64,000 nucleotides of DNA, taken from contig NZ_SMKV01000006.1 of the NCBI RefSeq assembly GCF_004348445.1, positions 1 to 64,000 on the forward strand. The letters are read 5' to 3'. The position numbers and the translations under genes were made by a program. This document shows, one piece after another, positions 16,819 to 27,402 of this stretch; the stretch's first letter is position 1; each line of letters starts with the position of its first letter. The notes beneath the pieces were generated by a model. That model worked only from the letters and a program-made list of their open reading frames with translations. It did no database searches and was not told where the DNA came from. Source of the DNA: Saccharopolyspora aridisoli (GTDB lineage Bacteria > Actinomycetota > Actinomycetes > Mycobacteriales > Pseudonocardiaceae).

Positions 16819-18162
16819 GTGGCTAGCAATGATGCTGCGCCGACGAAACGTCGGGACAGAACGCACTACCTCTACATCGCGGTGATCATCGCCGTGGTGG
16901 CGGGCATCGCCGTCGGCTTCGCAGCCCCCGACGTCGGCAAGGCCCTCAAGCCGTTGGGCACCGGATTCGTGAACGTGATCAAGATGATGATCTCGCCGAT
17001 CATCTTCTGCACGATCGTGCTCGGCGTCGGAAGCGTCCGCAAGGCCGCCAAGGTCGGCCGGGTCGGCGGTCTCGCGCTGGCCTACTTCCTGATCATGTCT
17101 GTGGTCGCGCTGGTCATCGGCCTGGCAGTCGGCAACGTGCTGCACCCGGGCGAGGGTCTGCAGATCACCGACGAGCTCCGCGGCTCGGGCGCCGAGCAGG
17201 CCGGCGAGGAAGCGCAGAGCACCACCGAGTTCCTGCTCGGGATCATCCCGAAGACGCTGGTGTCCGCCCTGACCGAGGGCGAGGTGCTGCAGACGCTGCT
17301 GGTGGCGCTGCTGGCCGGTTTCGCGCTGCAGGGCATGGGCGAGAAGGGCCTGCCGATCCTCCGCGGCATCGAGCACATCCAGCGCCTGGTGTTCAAGATC
17401 CTGGCGATGGTCATGTGGGCAGCCCCGATCGGCGCGTTCGGCGCCATCGCGGCCGTGGTCGGCGCCACCGGCGTGGACGCGCTCAAGAGCCTCGCGGTGA
17501 TCATGCTCGGCTTCTACACGACGTGCGTGCTGTTCATCTTCGTCGTGCTGGGATCGGCGCTGTGGTTGTTCGCGCGGGTCAACATCTTCTCGCTGCTCCG
17601 CTACCTGGGCCGCGAGTTCCTGCTCATCGTGTCGACCTCGTCGTCGGAGGCGGCGCTGCCGCGGCTGATCGCGAAGATGGAGCACCTGGGCGTGAGCAAG
17701 CCGGTCGTGGGCATCACGGTTCCCACCGGCTACTCGTTCAACCTCGACGGCACGATGATCTACCTGACGATGTCGTCGCTGTTCATCGCCAGCGCTCTGG
17801 GCGACCCGCTGTCGATCGGTGAGCAGGTCGGTCTGCTGCTGTTCATGATGGTCGCGTCGAAGGGCGCGGCGGGCGTCAGCGGCGCAGGCTTGGCCACCTT
17901 GGCCGGAGGTCTGCAATCGCACCGCCCGGAGCTGCTCGACGGTGTCGGCCTGATCGTGGGCATCGACCGGTTCATGTCGGAGGCCCGCGCGCTGACCAAC
18001 TTCGCGGGCAACGCGGTGGCCACGGTCCTCATCGGCTCGTGGACCAAGGAGCTCGACCGCGCCCAGATGCAGCAGGTCTTCGCCGGCGACTCGCCGTTCA
18101 ACGAGGAGACGTTCGTCGATGACGGTGGCGTGACCGAGGAGAAGACTCCCGAGAAGGTCTGA
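16819..18162 (+). CDS. dctA: C4-dicarboxylate:cation symporter (DAACS family)
   Basis: This 447-residue DctA/GltP-type transporter imports succinate, fumarate or malate. It shows about eight TM spans with re-entrant loops. Family signatures are FVNVIKMMISPIIFCTIVLG, the serine-rich VSTSSSEAALPRL (hairpin 1) and VGITVPTGYSFNLDGTMIYL (substrate/Na site), and MSEARALTNFAGNAVAT near the C terminus. The start is GTG at 16819 with AAGGAG at 16807-16812. It is divergent from the DcuS/DcuR-type pair and ends at a strong bidirectional hairpin. Confidence 0.95.
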   Translation: MASNDAAPTKRRDRTHYLYIAVIIAVVAGIAVGFAAPDVGKALKPLGTGFVNVIKMMISPIIFCTIVLGVGSVRKAAKVGRVGGLALAYFLIMSVVALVIGLAVGNVLHPGEGLQITDELRGSGAEQAGEEAQSTTEFLLGIIPKTLVSALTEGEVLQTLLVALLAGFALQGMGEKGLPILRGIEHIQRLVFKILAMVMWAAPIGAFGAIAAVVGATGVDALKSLAVIMLGFYTTCVLFIFVVLGSALWLFARVNIFSLLRYLGREFLLIVSTSSSEAALPRLIAKMEHLGVSKPVVGITVPTGYSFNLDGTMIYLTMSSLFIASALGDPLSIGEQVGLLLFMMVASKGAAGVSGAGLATLAGGLQSHRPELLDGVGLIVGIDRFMSEARALTNFAGNAVATVLIGSWTKELDRAQMQQVFAGDSPFNEETFVDDGGVTEEKTPEKV

Positions 18163-18172
18163 CCCCGAACCC

Positions 18173-18207
18173 GGAACCGCCCTTCGCCCAGCGCGAGGGG
18201 CGGTTCC
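18173..18207. terminator. bidirectional terminator hairpin
   Basis: GGAACCGCCC (18173-18182) pairs perfectly with GGGCGGTTCC (18198-18207). It lies 10 nt past dctA and 14 nt before the stop of the convergent 18222-18755 gene. GCGTTTCCC follows on the plus strand. Confidence 0.8.
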
Positions 18208-18221
18208 GCGTTTCCCGGGTA

Positions 18222-18755
18222 CTACTCGGCTCTGCCGACGATCCTGCGGTGGAAGGTCTCGTCCTCGGCAGCGGTGACCTCGAGGTCGTAGTGGCCCCGC
18301 GGAGCGGGCCAGAACACCGGCAGGGCTCCGCCGGCGGCGACGCGGATGCGCTTGTCGTGCTCGGCGTGGGCGAGGGCTCGCAGGTCGAGCTGGAGCTCGT
18401 GCGGGCCGTTGTTGCGCAGTTCGAGCCTGAGCCCTCGGTCGGCGTGACGGGCCTGGACCTCGATCGCTGCGGCACGGCCGTCCAGGGAGCCGCTGAGCTC
18501 CATCCGGAGGTCGCCGGGGCCGTCGATCGTGCAGTGGTAGTGCGAGGCGACCGGAACCGGCACGAACTTCTCGCCGAGCACGTCCACGTGGTGCGGTTCG
18601 CCGTGGCTGGTGCGGATCGCGAAGCGCGCGAAGCCGGGGCCCACGCAGCCCAGGCGCAACGAGATCGTCTCACCGACCACGACCCCGCCGACCTGCGGCT
18701 GAGCCGTCGCGGCGGCGGGCCGCTCGGTCACCGGGGTCTCGGAGGAATCGCGCAC
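18222..18755 (-). CDS. stand-alone domain resembling phospholipase C C-terminus
   Basis: This 177-residue beta-rich protein has repeated segments such as RLELRNNGPHELQLDLRALAH and a C terminus GHYDLEVTAAEDETFHRRIVGRAE. They resemble the repeated C-terminal domain of bacterial non-haemolytic phospholipase C (PF05506 type, in which the segment ends GFLRRFAG). There is no catalytic phosphoesterase domain, signal peptide or TM span. The start is probably GTG at 18755; a GTG giving VTERPAAA is possible. Family assignment is by eye only. It sits between hisB and dctA. Confidence 0.5.
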   Translation of the reverse strand: MRDSSETPVTERPAAATAQPQVGGVVVGETISLRLGCVGPGFARFAIRTSHGEPHHVDVLGEKFVPVPVASHYHCTIDGPGDLRMELSGSLDGRAAAIEVQARHADRGLRLELRNNGPHELQLDLRALAHAEHDKRIRVAAGGALPVFWPAPRGHYDLEVTAAEDETFHRRIVGRAE

Positions 18756-18928
18756 ACGCCCGATCGTCGCCCCACCAGGACACGTCCAGGAGACCTCCTG
18801 GTGACCCGGGGGTGAATCATGCCTACCCGCGAAGCACGACCCTCCGCCGCAACGCGATCGACAGCGGTGATGCCTCGGTGGATGCGCCGCCCACCCCGTC
18901 GGTGTGACGGGGTGGGCGCGAGTGGTCG

Positions 18929-20670
<1,742 letters not shown>

Positions 20671-20676
20671 TCATCG

Positions 20677-20748
20677 TCATTTCGCCACCTCGGCAACCGC
20701 ATCGTCGGAGGTTGTCCGCCGCACCGTTGCGGCGGTCGAGGTCTGCAT
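20677..20748 (-). CDS. possible 23-aa ORF between hisD and hisC
   Basis: An ATG at 20748, 5 nt after the hisD stop, opens a 23-codon frame (MQTSTAATVRRTTSDDAVAE VAK, written in two blocks) ending 15 nt before the hisC ATG. There is no strong Shine-Dalgarno sequence, so it would need re-initiation after hisD. It may be a short intercistronic peptide or chance. No histidine codons occur, so it is not a His attenuator. Confidence 0.25.
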   Translation of the reverse strand: MQTSTAATVRRTTSDDAVAEVAK

Positions 20749-20753
20749 CGTCT

Positions 20754-22064
20754 CTAGAAGCGGGCGGTCACGGCTTGGCCGTGGGCGGGCAGGTCCTCGG
20801 CGTCGGCGAGTGCGACGACCTGGTCCGCGACTTCGCGGAGCGCCTGCTCGGTGTAGGAGATGACGTGGATGCCGCGCAGGAAGCTCTGCACGCTCAGGCC
20901 CGAGGAGTGCCGGGCGCAGCCACCGGTGGGCAGCACGTGGTTCGAGCCGGCGCAGTAGTCGCCGAGCGAGACCGGCGCGTGCGGGCCGACGAAGATCGCG
21001 CCGGCGTTGCGGACGCGCGCTGCGACCGCGTCGGCGTCGGCGGTCTGGATCTCCAGGTGCTCTGCGGCGTAAGCGTTGACCACCCGCACGCCGTCGTCGA
21101 TGTCGGAGACGAGGATGCAGCCCGACTGCTGCCCGGTCAGGGCCGTGCGGATGCGCTCGACGTGCTTGGTCCGGCCGACCTGGCGCTCCAGCTCGGCGTC
21201 GACGGCGTCGGCCAGCTCGGGCGAGGTCGTGACCAGCACGCTGGCGGCCAGCGTGTCGTGCTCGGCTTGGCTGATCAGGTCGGCGGCGACGTGCACAGCG
21301 TCGGCGGTGCCGTCGGCCAGCACCGCGATCTCGGTGGGCCCGGCCTCCGAGTCGATGCCGATCAGGCTGCGCAGGTGGCGCTTGGCGGCGGTGACGTAGA
21401 CGTTGCCGGGACCGGTGACCATGTCGGCGGGCAGCAGCTCGCCGTCGTCGGTGTCGCGGCCTCCGTAGGCCAGCAGCGCGACGGCCTGCGCACCACCGAC
21501 CGCCCACACCTCCTCGACGCCCAGCAGCTGCGCGGCGGCCAGGATCGTCGGGTGCGGCAGGCCCCCGAACTCGGCCTGCGGCGGGCTGCACACCACCAGC
21601 GACTCGACGCCGGCGGTCTGGGCCGGGACGACGTTCATGACCACGCTCGACGGGTAGACCGCGAGACCACCCGGCGCGTAGAGGCCGACGCGCTCGACCG
21701 GCACCCAGCGCTCGGTGACGGTACCGCCGGGCACGACCTGGGTGGTGCTGTCGGTGCGCTGCTGGTCGGCGTGCACGCGGCGAGCACGGGCGATGGACTC
21801 CTCCAGCGCGGCGCGCACGGCCGGGTCGAGCTCGTCGAGCGCGCGGTTGACCTCCGCGGCGGGCACCCTCACCCGTTCGGGACGGACCCCGTCGAACTTG
21901 TCGGTGTAGTCGAGCACGGCGTCGACGCCGCGGTCGCGGATGTCCTCGATCACCGGACGGACCCGATGCAGCACGTGCTCGACGTCCATCTCGGCGCGCG
22001 GCAGCGTGGCGCGCAGCGTAGCGGTGGACGGAACACGACCGCGCAGGTCGGTACGGGTGAGCAT
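20754..22064 (-). CDS. hisD: histidinol dehydrogenase
   Basis: HisD performs the last two NAD-dependent oxidations of histidinol to histidine with Zn2+. The 436-residue protein has [50 protein letters not shown], the Zn region [17 protein letters not shown] and the C-terminal [15 protein letters not shown]. Of two in-frame ATGs, 22064 is preferred because GGAAGG (22071-22076) lies 6 nt upstream, while it directly abuts the ATG at 22070. It is the first gene of the hisDCB operon. Confidence 0.97.
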   Translation of the reverse strand: MLTRTDLRGRVPSTATLRATLPRAEMDVEHVLHRVRPVIEDIRDRGVDAVLDYTDKFDGVRPERVRVPAAEVNRALDELDPAVRAALEESIARARRVHADQQRTDSTTQVVPGGTVTERWVPVERVGLYAPGGLAVYPSSVVMNVVPAQTAGVESLVVCSPPQAEFGGLPHPTILAAAQLLGVEEVWAVGGAQAVALLAYGGRDTDDGELLPADMVTGPGNVYVTAAKRHLRSLIGIDSEAGPTEIAVLADGTADAVHVAADLISQAEHDTLAASVLVTTSPELADAVDAELERQVGRTKHVERIRTALTGQQSGCILVSDIDDGVRVVNAYAAEHLEIQTADADAVAARVRNAGAIFVGPHAPVSLGDYCAGSNHVLPTGGCARHSSGLSVQSFLRGIHVISYTEQALREVADQVVALADAEDLPAHGQAVTARF

Positions 22065-22218
22065 GAGCATCCTTCCAACACCTCGGGACTACACCTACCA
22101 GGGTAATCGCAGCCCGCCCCACCCGTCCGCGAGCCCAGCCCAGGGTCACAGCAGCACGCCCCTAGACCACGTCAGGCAAGCACCGGAGGTGCTTCCTCAC
22201 CACACCGCCCCAGCAACC

Positions 22219-22358
22219 GGCACCGCCGCGGGTTCTGAGCGGCTCCCTGGGGAGGCCAGCCGCAGCGCCGTGTATCGGACATGCACGAGTCTCGGATCCC
22301 GGAGCCGGAGAGCCGCTCAGGGTTCCGCTACCCGCACCGCCAGGCAAGATGACCACTG
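22219..22358. repeat. dispersed intergenic element, copy 1
   Basis: This is a ~140-bp block beginning GGCACCGCCGCGGGTTCTGA and ending GACCACTG. It is nearly the same along its length as the block at 24562-24699. Imperfect complementary arms lie at 22235-22250 and 22305-22320 (CCGGAGAGCCGCTCAG). It lies in the 420-bp gap between divergent hisD and the carboxypeptidase, so it is not simply a terminator. The rest of the gap (22065-22218 and 22359-22485) must hold both promoters, but no clear hexamers are visible. Confidence 0.75.
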
Positions 22359-22485
22359 AGCATCTGATCATTCGACAATACGGGGAAAATTGTTCAACTG
22401 AGGCCATAGTTCGCCAGGGAGTTGCCACCACCGAGAACCTCTTGGACTCTTCGGAAGTCACCTCCAGTGATCGATCGGAGATCCG

Positions 22486-23751
22486 ATGTTCAGTTCCCGG
22501 CGCAAGGCAGCACTGGTGGCCGCGGCCGCTGGTCTGGTCCTGCTGGCACCGGTTCAGGCGGGCCTCGCCGCAGAACCGACCGGTGCATCCGCACAGGACC
22601 GTGCGATCTACACGGTTCCCAACACCGACAGCGCATCCCGCACGGAGATCAACCGCAGCGGCGCGGAGGTCCTCGGCGTCACCAAGGACCGGGTCGCCAG
22701 CGTCGAAGCGACGGCGGCGGAGGCCGAGCAGCTGCGCGCCCGCGGCTTCCAGCTCACCGAGCAGACGAAGGTCGCCGACGCGCTGCAGCGCCGCAACGGC
22801 ACGCAGCCGAAGGCTCCGGGCGACTTCCCGCCCGGTGACGAGGCGTACCACAACTACGACGAGATGGTCGCCGAGCTCGACAAGACCGTGGCCGACCACC
22901 CGGACATCGCCGCGAAGGTCAGCGCGGGCAAGTCGTTCGAGGGCCGCGACATCCCGGTGCTCAAGATCAGCGACAACGTGGCGACCGACGAGGACGAGCC
23001 AGAGGTCCTGTTCGACTGCAACCAGCACGCTCGTGAGCACCTGACCACGGAGATGTGCCTGCACGTCGCCCAGCGGTTCACCGACGACCACGCGGATCCG
23101 GCCGTGAAGGACTCGGTTGACAACCGCGAGATCTGGATCATCCCGTCGGTCAACCCGGACGGGTCGTCCTACGACGTGGAGTCGGGCGAGTACCAGGGAT
23201 GGCGCAAGAACCGCCAGGACCAGGGCACCGACATCAACCGCAACTGGGGCCACAAGTGGGGCTGCTGCGGTGGTTCCAGCGATGACCCGGCCGACGAGAC
23301 CTACCGGGGCACCGCGGCGTGGTCCTCGCCGGAGGCGGCGGCGATGCGCGACTTCATCGACTCGCGCGTGGTGGGCGGCACCCAGCAGATCAAGGCCGCG
23401 GTGGACTTCCACACCTATTCCGAGCTGGTCCTGTGGCCCTTCGGTCACACCTCGGACGACGTCACCGAGGGCATGACCCAGCAGGAGTACGACCGGTTCG
23501 AGAAGGTCGGCACCGAGATGGCGCAGACCAACGGCTACACGCCCCAGCAGTCCAGCGACCTGTACGTCACCGACGGCGACAGCCTCGACTGGATGTGGGG
23601 CCAGCACAAGATCCTGGCGTTCACCTTCGAGATGTACCCGTCGAGCAGCGGTGGTCTCGACGGCTTCTACCCGCCGGGCGATGTGATCGAGCGGGAGACC
23701 GCCCGCAACGACGCCGCAGTGGACATCCTGCTGCGCGAAGCGGGTGCCTGA
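22486..23751 (+). CDS. secreted M14 zinc carboxypeptidase
   Basis: This 421-residue exported metallocarboxypeptidase of the carboxypeptidase T/A type has a Sec signal peptide at about 1-29 (AGLAA end). A pro-region of about 30-115 precedes the M14 catalytic domain. Zn ligands are His181 and Glu184 in QHAREHLTTE and the His in AAVDFHTYSELVLWPFG. Substrate and catalytic signatures follow as IIPSVNPDGSSYD, GWRKNR, INRNWGHKWG, TYRGT and the catalytic Glu in FTFEMYP. CCGG near GCCGGSS suggests disulfides. It should trim C-terminal residues from extracellular peptides. A strong terminator follows. Confidence 0.95.
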   Translation: MFSSRRKAALVAAAAGLVLLAPVQAGLAAEPTGASAQDRAIYTVPNTDSASRTEINRSGAEVLGVTKDRVASVEATAAEAEQLRARGFQLTEQTKVADALQRRNGTQPKAPGDFPPGDEAYHNYDEMVAELDKTVADHPDIAAKVSAGKSFEGRDIPVLKISDNVATDEDEPEVLFDCNQHAREHLTTEMCLHVAQRFTDDHADPAVKDSVDNREIWIIPSVNPDGSSYDVESGEYQGWRKNRQDQGTDINRNWGHKWGCCGGSSDDPADETYRGTAAWSSPEAAAMRDFIDSRVVGGTQQIKAAVDFHTYSELVLWPFGHTSDDVTEGMTQQEYDRFEKVGTEMAQTNGYTPQQSSDLYVTDGDSLDWMWGQHKILAFTFEMYPSSSGGLDGFYPPGDVIERETARNDAAVDILLREAGA

Positions 23752-23772
23752 CCCGTCCAGGAGGGGGATGGG

Positions 23773-23808
23773 GGGAGGGCCCGGGGTGTGCGCGCCCCGG
23801 GCCCTCCC
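23773..23808 (+). terminator. strong hairpin after the M14 carboxypeptidase
   Basis: Perfect 14-bp stem: GGGAGGGCCCGGGG (23773-23786) pairs with 23795-23808 around the 8-nt loop TGTGCGCG. It lies 21 nt past the stop and only 17 nt before the next start on the same strand. The next gene must therefore be transcribed from within or just after it, or by read-through. Confidence 0.85.
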
Positions 23809-23825
23809 CTCGCGATAATGAAGCC

Positions 23826-24500
23826 ATGGGCACCGCGACGACGATTCACCCGCCCGCACTGGTGCGCCGGGGCTCGTGGATCTACTGCCCGCTGCTCGGC
23901 GCGGTGGCGGGGTTCCTGCTGCGGGTGGTCGCCGCGTGGGTGGCGGGTCTGCAGTGGGCGCCGTTCCAGGGCGTGTTCGAGCTGGCCGCCTCCGGTGCGG
24001 ATCCGTGGGGGATGTTGGTGGCGATCGCGCTGGGCCTGATCATCGGCCTGGGTTTCGCGGGGTTGTTCGCGCAGGAGCGGCTGACGGTGACCGTCGGGCC
24101 TGAGCAGGTCGTGCTGGCGACCGGCCGCAACGCGCACGAGATCGCCGGGGCCGAGGTGGACGCGGTGTTCACCGAGCGCGGACACCTGGTGCTGCTGGAC
24201 GACACCGGCGCCGAGCTGGCCCGCCGCAAGTCGGGGCTGGACCGGCTGGCGCTGCGCGCCGCGTTCCGCGAGCACGGCTACGCCTGGCGGGATTGCGACC
24301 CCTACGCGGGCCGGTACGTGCTCTGGACCGAGGACACCGATGAGCTCTCGCTGCGGGTCAACGCGCTGATGACCGAGCGCGACCGAGCGCTGCGCAGGCG
24401 CGACCACAAGGAGGCCGCGCTGCTGCGAACCCAGTTGGCGGAGCAGGGGGTCGTCCTCAGGGACGGCCACCGCAAGCAGTACTGGCGCCGCGTGGACTGA
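23826..24500 (+). CDS. yqeB: YqeB-like membrane protein
   Basis: This is a 224-residue protein with two TM helices (about 18-45 and 58-82) followed by a PH-like cytosolic domain (LTVTVGPEQVVLATGR... through AELARRKSG). The C-terminal region is characteristic: HGYAWRDCDPYAGRYVLWTED, LSLRVNALMTERDRALRRRD, AALLRTQLAEQGVVLRDGH and KQYWRRV. These segments line up with the Bacillus subtilis YqeB family as I recall it; its function is unknown. The ATG at 23826 is immediately downstream of a terminator hairpin, and the gene faces the dispersed element at 24562. Confidence 0.8.
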   Translation: MGTATTIHPPALVRRGSWIYCPLLGAVAGFLLRVVAAWVAGLQWAPFQGVFELAASGADPWGMLVAIALGLIIGLGFAGLFAQERLTVTVGPEQVVLATGRNAHEIAGAEVDAVFTERGHLVLLDDTGAELARRKSGLDRLALRAAFREHGYAWRDCDPYAGRYVLWTEDTDELSLRVNALMTERDRALRRRDHKEAALLRTQLAEQGVVLRDGHRKQYWRRVD

Positions 24501-24561
24501 CGCACCAGGCGAGGTCGGGCAAGCGACGAAGTCGCCCTCGCACTGCCCCACCTGAGCACAC

Positions 24562-24699
24562 GGCACCGCCGCGGGTTCTGAGCGGCTCTCCGGGGACAAC
24601 CGCAGCGCCGTGTAAGGGACACATGCACACGTCTCGGATCCCGGAGCCGGAGAGCCGCTCAGGTTCCGCTACTCGCTCCGCTCCGCAGCAAGACCACTG
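24562..24699. repeat. dispersed intergenic element, copy 2 (hairpin)
   Basis: This is the second well-conserved copy of the ~140-bp element. A perfect 16-bp inverted repeat (CTGAGCGGCTCTCCGG at 24578-24593 and its complement at 24647-24662) encloses a ~53-nt loop with CGCAGCGCCGTGTA. Here it lies between convergent genes (yqeB and the small membrane protein) and could act as a bidirectional terminator. Confidence 0.8.
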
Positions 24700-24712
24700 G
24701 GGTCGGGGAGCA

Positions 24713-24871
24713 TCAGGAAAGCATCAGCACGATCGAGCCGATGGCGATGCCTGCGACCACGACGACTGCGGCCACGATCATGATCATGCGGATCTTCGGG
24801 CGGTCGTCGGCGACCTCGCTCTGCGCGCGCTCTCGCCACTGGACGAACGTGGTGCCTTCTTGCTCGCTCAC
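24713..24871 (-). CDS. small single-TM protein at the ABC operon 3' end
   Basis: This 52-residue protein has a hydrophilic N half (SEQEGTTFVQWRERAQ...) and a C-terminal TM helix (MIMIVAAVVVVAGIAIGSIV). The GTG at 24871 has GGAG at 5-6 nt and gives a tidy start; the frame extends upstream to 24934. It lies 67 bp after the last ABC ATPase gene in the same direction. No family is recognised. Confidence 0.6.
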   Translation of the reverse strand: MSEQEGTTFVQWRERAQSEVADDRPKIRMIMIVAAVVVVAGIAIGSIVLMLS

Positions 24872-24938
24872 TTCAGCTCCTGAGAGTCGTTCGTACTTCT
24901 TCGAAGCGGCTCCCCGAGTACCGCATTGCGCCACGATG

Positions 24939-25580
24939 TCATATCAACTCGGACACGTGAACCACACGGTGCGCCCATCGGTCCAGCAGCGCCTCGTCGT
25001 GGCTGATGGCCAGAACTCCCGTGTCGTTCTCCCGGGTTCGCCGGTCGACGACGCGCACGAGCGCGGCGGTGGTGGAGGCGTCGAGCATGGCCGTCATCTC
25101 GTCGCACACCAGGTAGCGGGGCTGCGGGGCGAGCGCGCGGGCCAGGCAGGCGCGTTGCAGCTGGCCGTCGCTGACCTCGTGCGGCCGGCGGGTGAGCAGT
25201 TCGGCGGTGAGCCCGACTTCGTCGGCCAGTTCGGTGATGTCGCCCGCTTCCCCGCGCGCGAGCAGCGGTTCGGCGATGATGTCGCGGAGCGTGAAGCGCG
25301 GGTCGACGGCGGGTCTCGGGTGCTGGAAGACGATCCCGACCGCCTTTCGCGTTTCCGGGGGTGTGCGGTGCCGGAACCGGGTGATGTCGCCGCCATCGAG
25401 GGACACCCGTCCGGACCAAGGCCGGTGCAGCAGCGCCAGAACGCGCCCCAGCGTCGACTTGCCCGAACCGCTGGGCCCGCCGAGACCGAGCACTTCACCT
25501 GCGGGAACGTCGATGCTCGCGCCGTCGAGGACCGGTTCGCCGCGCCGGTAGCCGACGACGACGTCGGTGGCGCTCAGCAC
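24939..25580 (-). CDS. ABC importer ATPase, peptide/nickel type (second)
   Basis: This 213-residue ATPase of the DppF/NikE type is at the short end for the family. Walker A is GPSGSGKST, the Q-loop lies in GIVFQHPRPAVDP, and Walker B is YLVCDEMTAMLD. The signature reads EVSDGQLQRA instead of LSGGQ, a degenerate but known variant in this family. The H-loop is AISHD. It lacks the C-terminal peptide-transporter extension present in its partner. The GTG at 25580 overlaps the preceding ATPase gene by 7 bp. It pairs with the next ATPase to energise the two permeases. Confidence 0.9.
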   Translation of the reverse strand: MLSATDVVVGYRRGEPVLDGASIDVPAGEVLGLGGPSGSGKSTLGRVLALLHRPWSGRVSLDGGDITRFRHRTPPETRKAVGIVFQHPRPAVDPRFTLRDIIAEPLLARGEAGDITELADEVGLTAELLTRRPHEVSDGQLQRACLARALAPQPRYLVCDEMTAMLDASTTAALVRVVDRRTRENDTGVLAISHDEALLDRWAHRVVHVSELI

Positions 25581-26539
25581 GGCGCGTGAGCGGCGATCCA
25601 CCGCTCGCCCCGAGCGAGGAGGGTCGGATCTCCGGTGCAGTGCGCGAATCCGGGCTGGTCCGGACAGCGTTGGCAGTACACGCAGCCCCACTCCCCTTCG
25701 ATGCGGTCGAGTTCGGTCAGCGACGGCGGGTGGCCGGGGATCGGTTCGAACCCGCCCTCGGGCAGAGCGGCCAGCAGGCCGGCGGTGTAGGGGTGCCACG
25801 GATCGTTCAGCACCTCGTCAGCGGGCCCGGCTTCGACGATGCGGCTGGCGTACATCACGGCCACGTCGGTGGCCACCCGGCGGGCGGCGGCGAGGTCGTG
25901 GGTGATCAGCAGGACCGCGCGACCGTCGGTGGCGGCATCGGCGAGCAGGTCGACGGTGCGGTGCACCAGCGGCCGATCCAGACCTGTGGTCGGCTCGTCG
26001 GCGAGGATGATCCGCGGATCCCCCGCGAGCGCCAGCGCGAGCGCGACGCGTTGCGCCATGCCGCCCGACAGCTCGTGGGGGTAGCGGTCCAGATCGGCCG
26101 GGTTGAGGCCTACGCGGCGAGCGAGTTCGTCGGCACCGCTGGGCCCGCGCAGGGAGTCGATGGTCTCGACGAGCTGCGCGCGGGCCGTGCGCACCGGGGT
26201 CAGGTGGGTGCCCGCCGACTGCGGGACGAGACCGACGCGACGACCGCGAATCCGCCCTGCCAGCACCGGTTCCGGTGCCGCGAGCAGGTCGGTCCCGTCG
26301 TCGAGCAGCGCATGGCCGCGCGTTTCGGCGTTGCCGGGCAGCAGACCCAGCAGCGCGGAAGCCAGAACGGACTTGCCGCAACCGGATTCGCCGACCAGCG
26401 CCAGCACGCGTCCCGGCCGCAGCCGCAGCGCGGCGTCGCTGACGGCACGCACCAGCACACCGCACGGCAGCCGGAACCTGACCGAAACTCGGTGCAGCGT
26501 CAGCAGATCAGTCACCTCGGGTGCCCTGATGTCGGTCAC
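25574..26539 (-). CDS. ABC importer ATPase, peptide/nickel type (first)
   Basis: This 321-residue ATPase of the DppD/NikD type has Walker A GESGCGKSV, signature HELSGGMAQR, Walker B IILADEPTTGLD and H-loop LITHD. It carries the oligopeptide-transporter C-terminal extension with a Cys cluster (CVYCQRCPDQPGFAHC), which binds an Fe-S cluster in some relatives. The GTG at 26539 overlaps the permease stop by 4 bp; upstream in-frame residues are not family-like. Confidence 0.92.
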   Translation of the reverse strand: MTDIRAPEVTDLLTLHRVSVRFRLPCGVLVRAVSDAALRLRPGRVLALVGESGCGKSVLASALLGLLPGNAETRGHALLDDGTDLLAAPEPVLAGRIRGRRVGLVPQSAGTHLTPVRTARAQLVETIDSLRGPSGADELARRVGLNPADLDRYPHELSGGMAQRVALALALAGDPRIILADEPTTGLDRPLVHRTVDLLADAATDGRAVLLITHDLAAARRVATDVAVMYASRIVEAGPADEVLNDPWHPYTAGLLAALPEGGFEPIPGHPPSLTELDRIEGEWGCVYCQRCPDQPGFAHCTGDPTLLARGERWIAAHAPC

Positions 26540-27402
26540 AGCGACAGCTCCGATCGTCGTCTCGGCACGATCCGGTCCCGCCAGGTCGCGGCCAGCCCGG
26601 ACACCGCCAGAGTGGTGGCCACCAGCAGGCACGACGGGAACAGGACGATCCACCAGGCGCCGAGCAGCACGGCGTCGCGGCCGTCACCGAGGATGTTGCC
26701 GATGCTGGCCAGGTGCGGCGGCAGGCCCAGCCCGAGGAAGCTCAGCGCGGTCTCGTGCCACACGGCGTGCGGGACCAGCAGCACCGCCGACAGCGCGGCC
26801 TGCGGCACGATCGCCGGCAGCAGGTGCCTGCGCAGGACGCGCGTCCGCGACGATCCACCGGCGATGGCGGCCTCGACGTGGGGGCGCTGCCGCAGCGACA
26901 AGACCTCGGAGCGCACGACGCGCGCGACCGTCGTCCAGTGCGTCAGCGCGATCGAGCAGATCACCGCGACCAGGCTCCCCCTGTACAGCGCGACGATGAC
27001 CACGCCGAGCAGCAGGTGGGGCACCGAGTTGACGGTGTCGACCAGCCGCATCAGCAGCCGGTCGGCCCAGCCGCCGAGCCCTCCGGCCACCACCCCCACC
27101 AACGAACCGAGCACTGTGGACACCAGGGCGCTGAGAGCGGCGACCAGCAACGACACCCGCAGTCCGGCCATCGACTGCACGAACAGGTCGCGGCCGTTGG
27201 AGTCGGTGCCGAAGGGGTGCGCGAGGCCGGGTGCGAGGCGGATCTGCTCGTAGCTCACGGCCTGACCGCCCAGCAGCATGGGCACGAGCACCGCGCCGAG
27301 CACCAGCAGCACCAGGACCGCGAGCGACGCGCGCAGGCGGGTGAGCGGGCGCGCCCGGGAAATTCCCGCGCGACCGGCCGGTTCCCAGGTCAGCTCAGCC
27401 AT
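26536..27402 (-). CDS. ABC importer permease, DppC/NikC type
   Basis: This 288-residue permease has a long first TM (LAVLVLLVLGAVLVPMLLGG), the DppC-type HPFGTDSNGRDLFVQSMAGLRVSL segment, and the EAA-loop region AAIAGGSSRTRVLRRHLLP that contacts the ATPases. TALSFLGLGLPPHLASIGNIL is typical of peptide/nickel permeases. The ATG at 27402 overlaps the preceding permease by 8 bp. It forms the channel with the DppB-like partner. Confidence 0.93.
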   Translation of the reverse strand: MAELTWEPAGRAGISRARPLTRLRASLAVLVLLVLGAVLVPMLLGGQAVSYEQIRLAPGLAHPFGTDSNGRDLFVQSMAGLRVSLLVAALSALVSTVLGSLVGVVAGGLGGWADRLLMRLVDTVNSVPHLLLGVVIVALYRGSLVAVICSIALTHWTTVARVVRSEVLSLRQRPHVEAAIAGGSSRTRVLRRHLLPAIVPQAALSAVLLVPHAVWHETALSFLGLGLPPHLASIGNILGDGRDAVLLGAWWIVLFPSCLLVATTLAVSGLAATWRDRIVPRRRSELSL

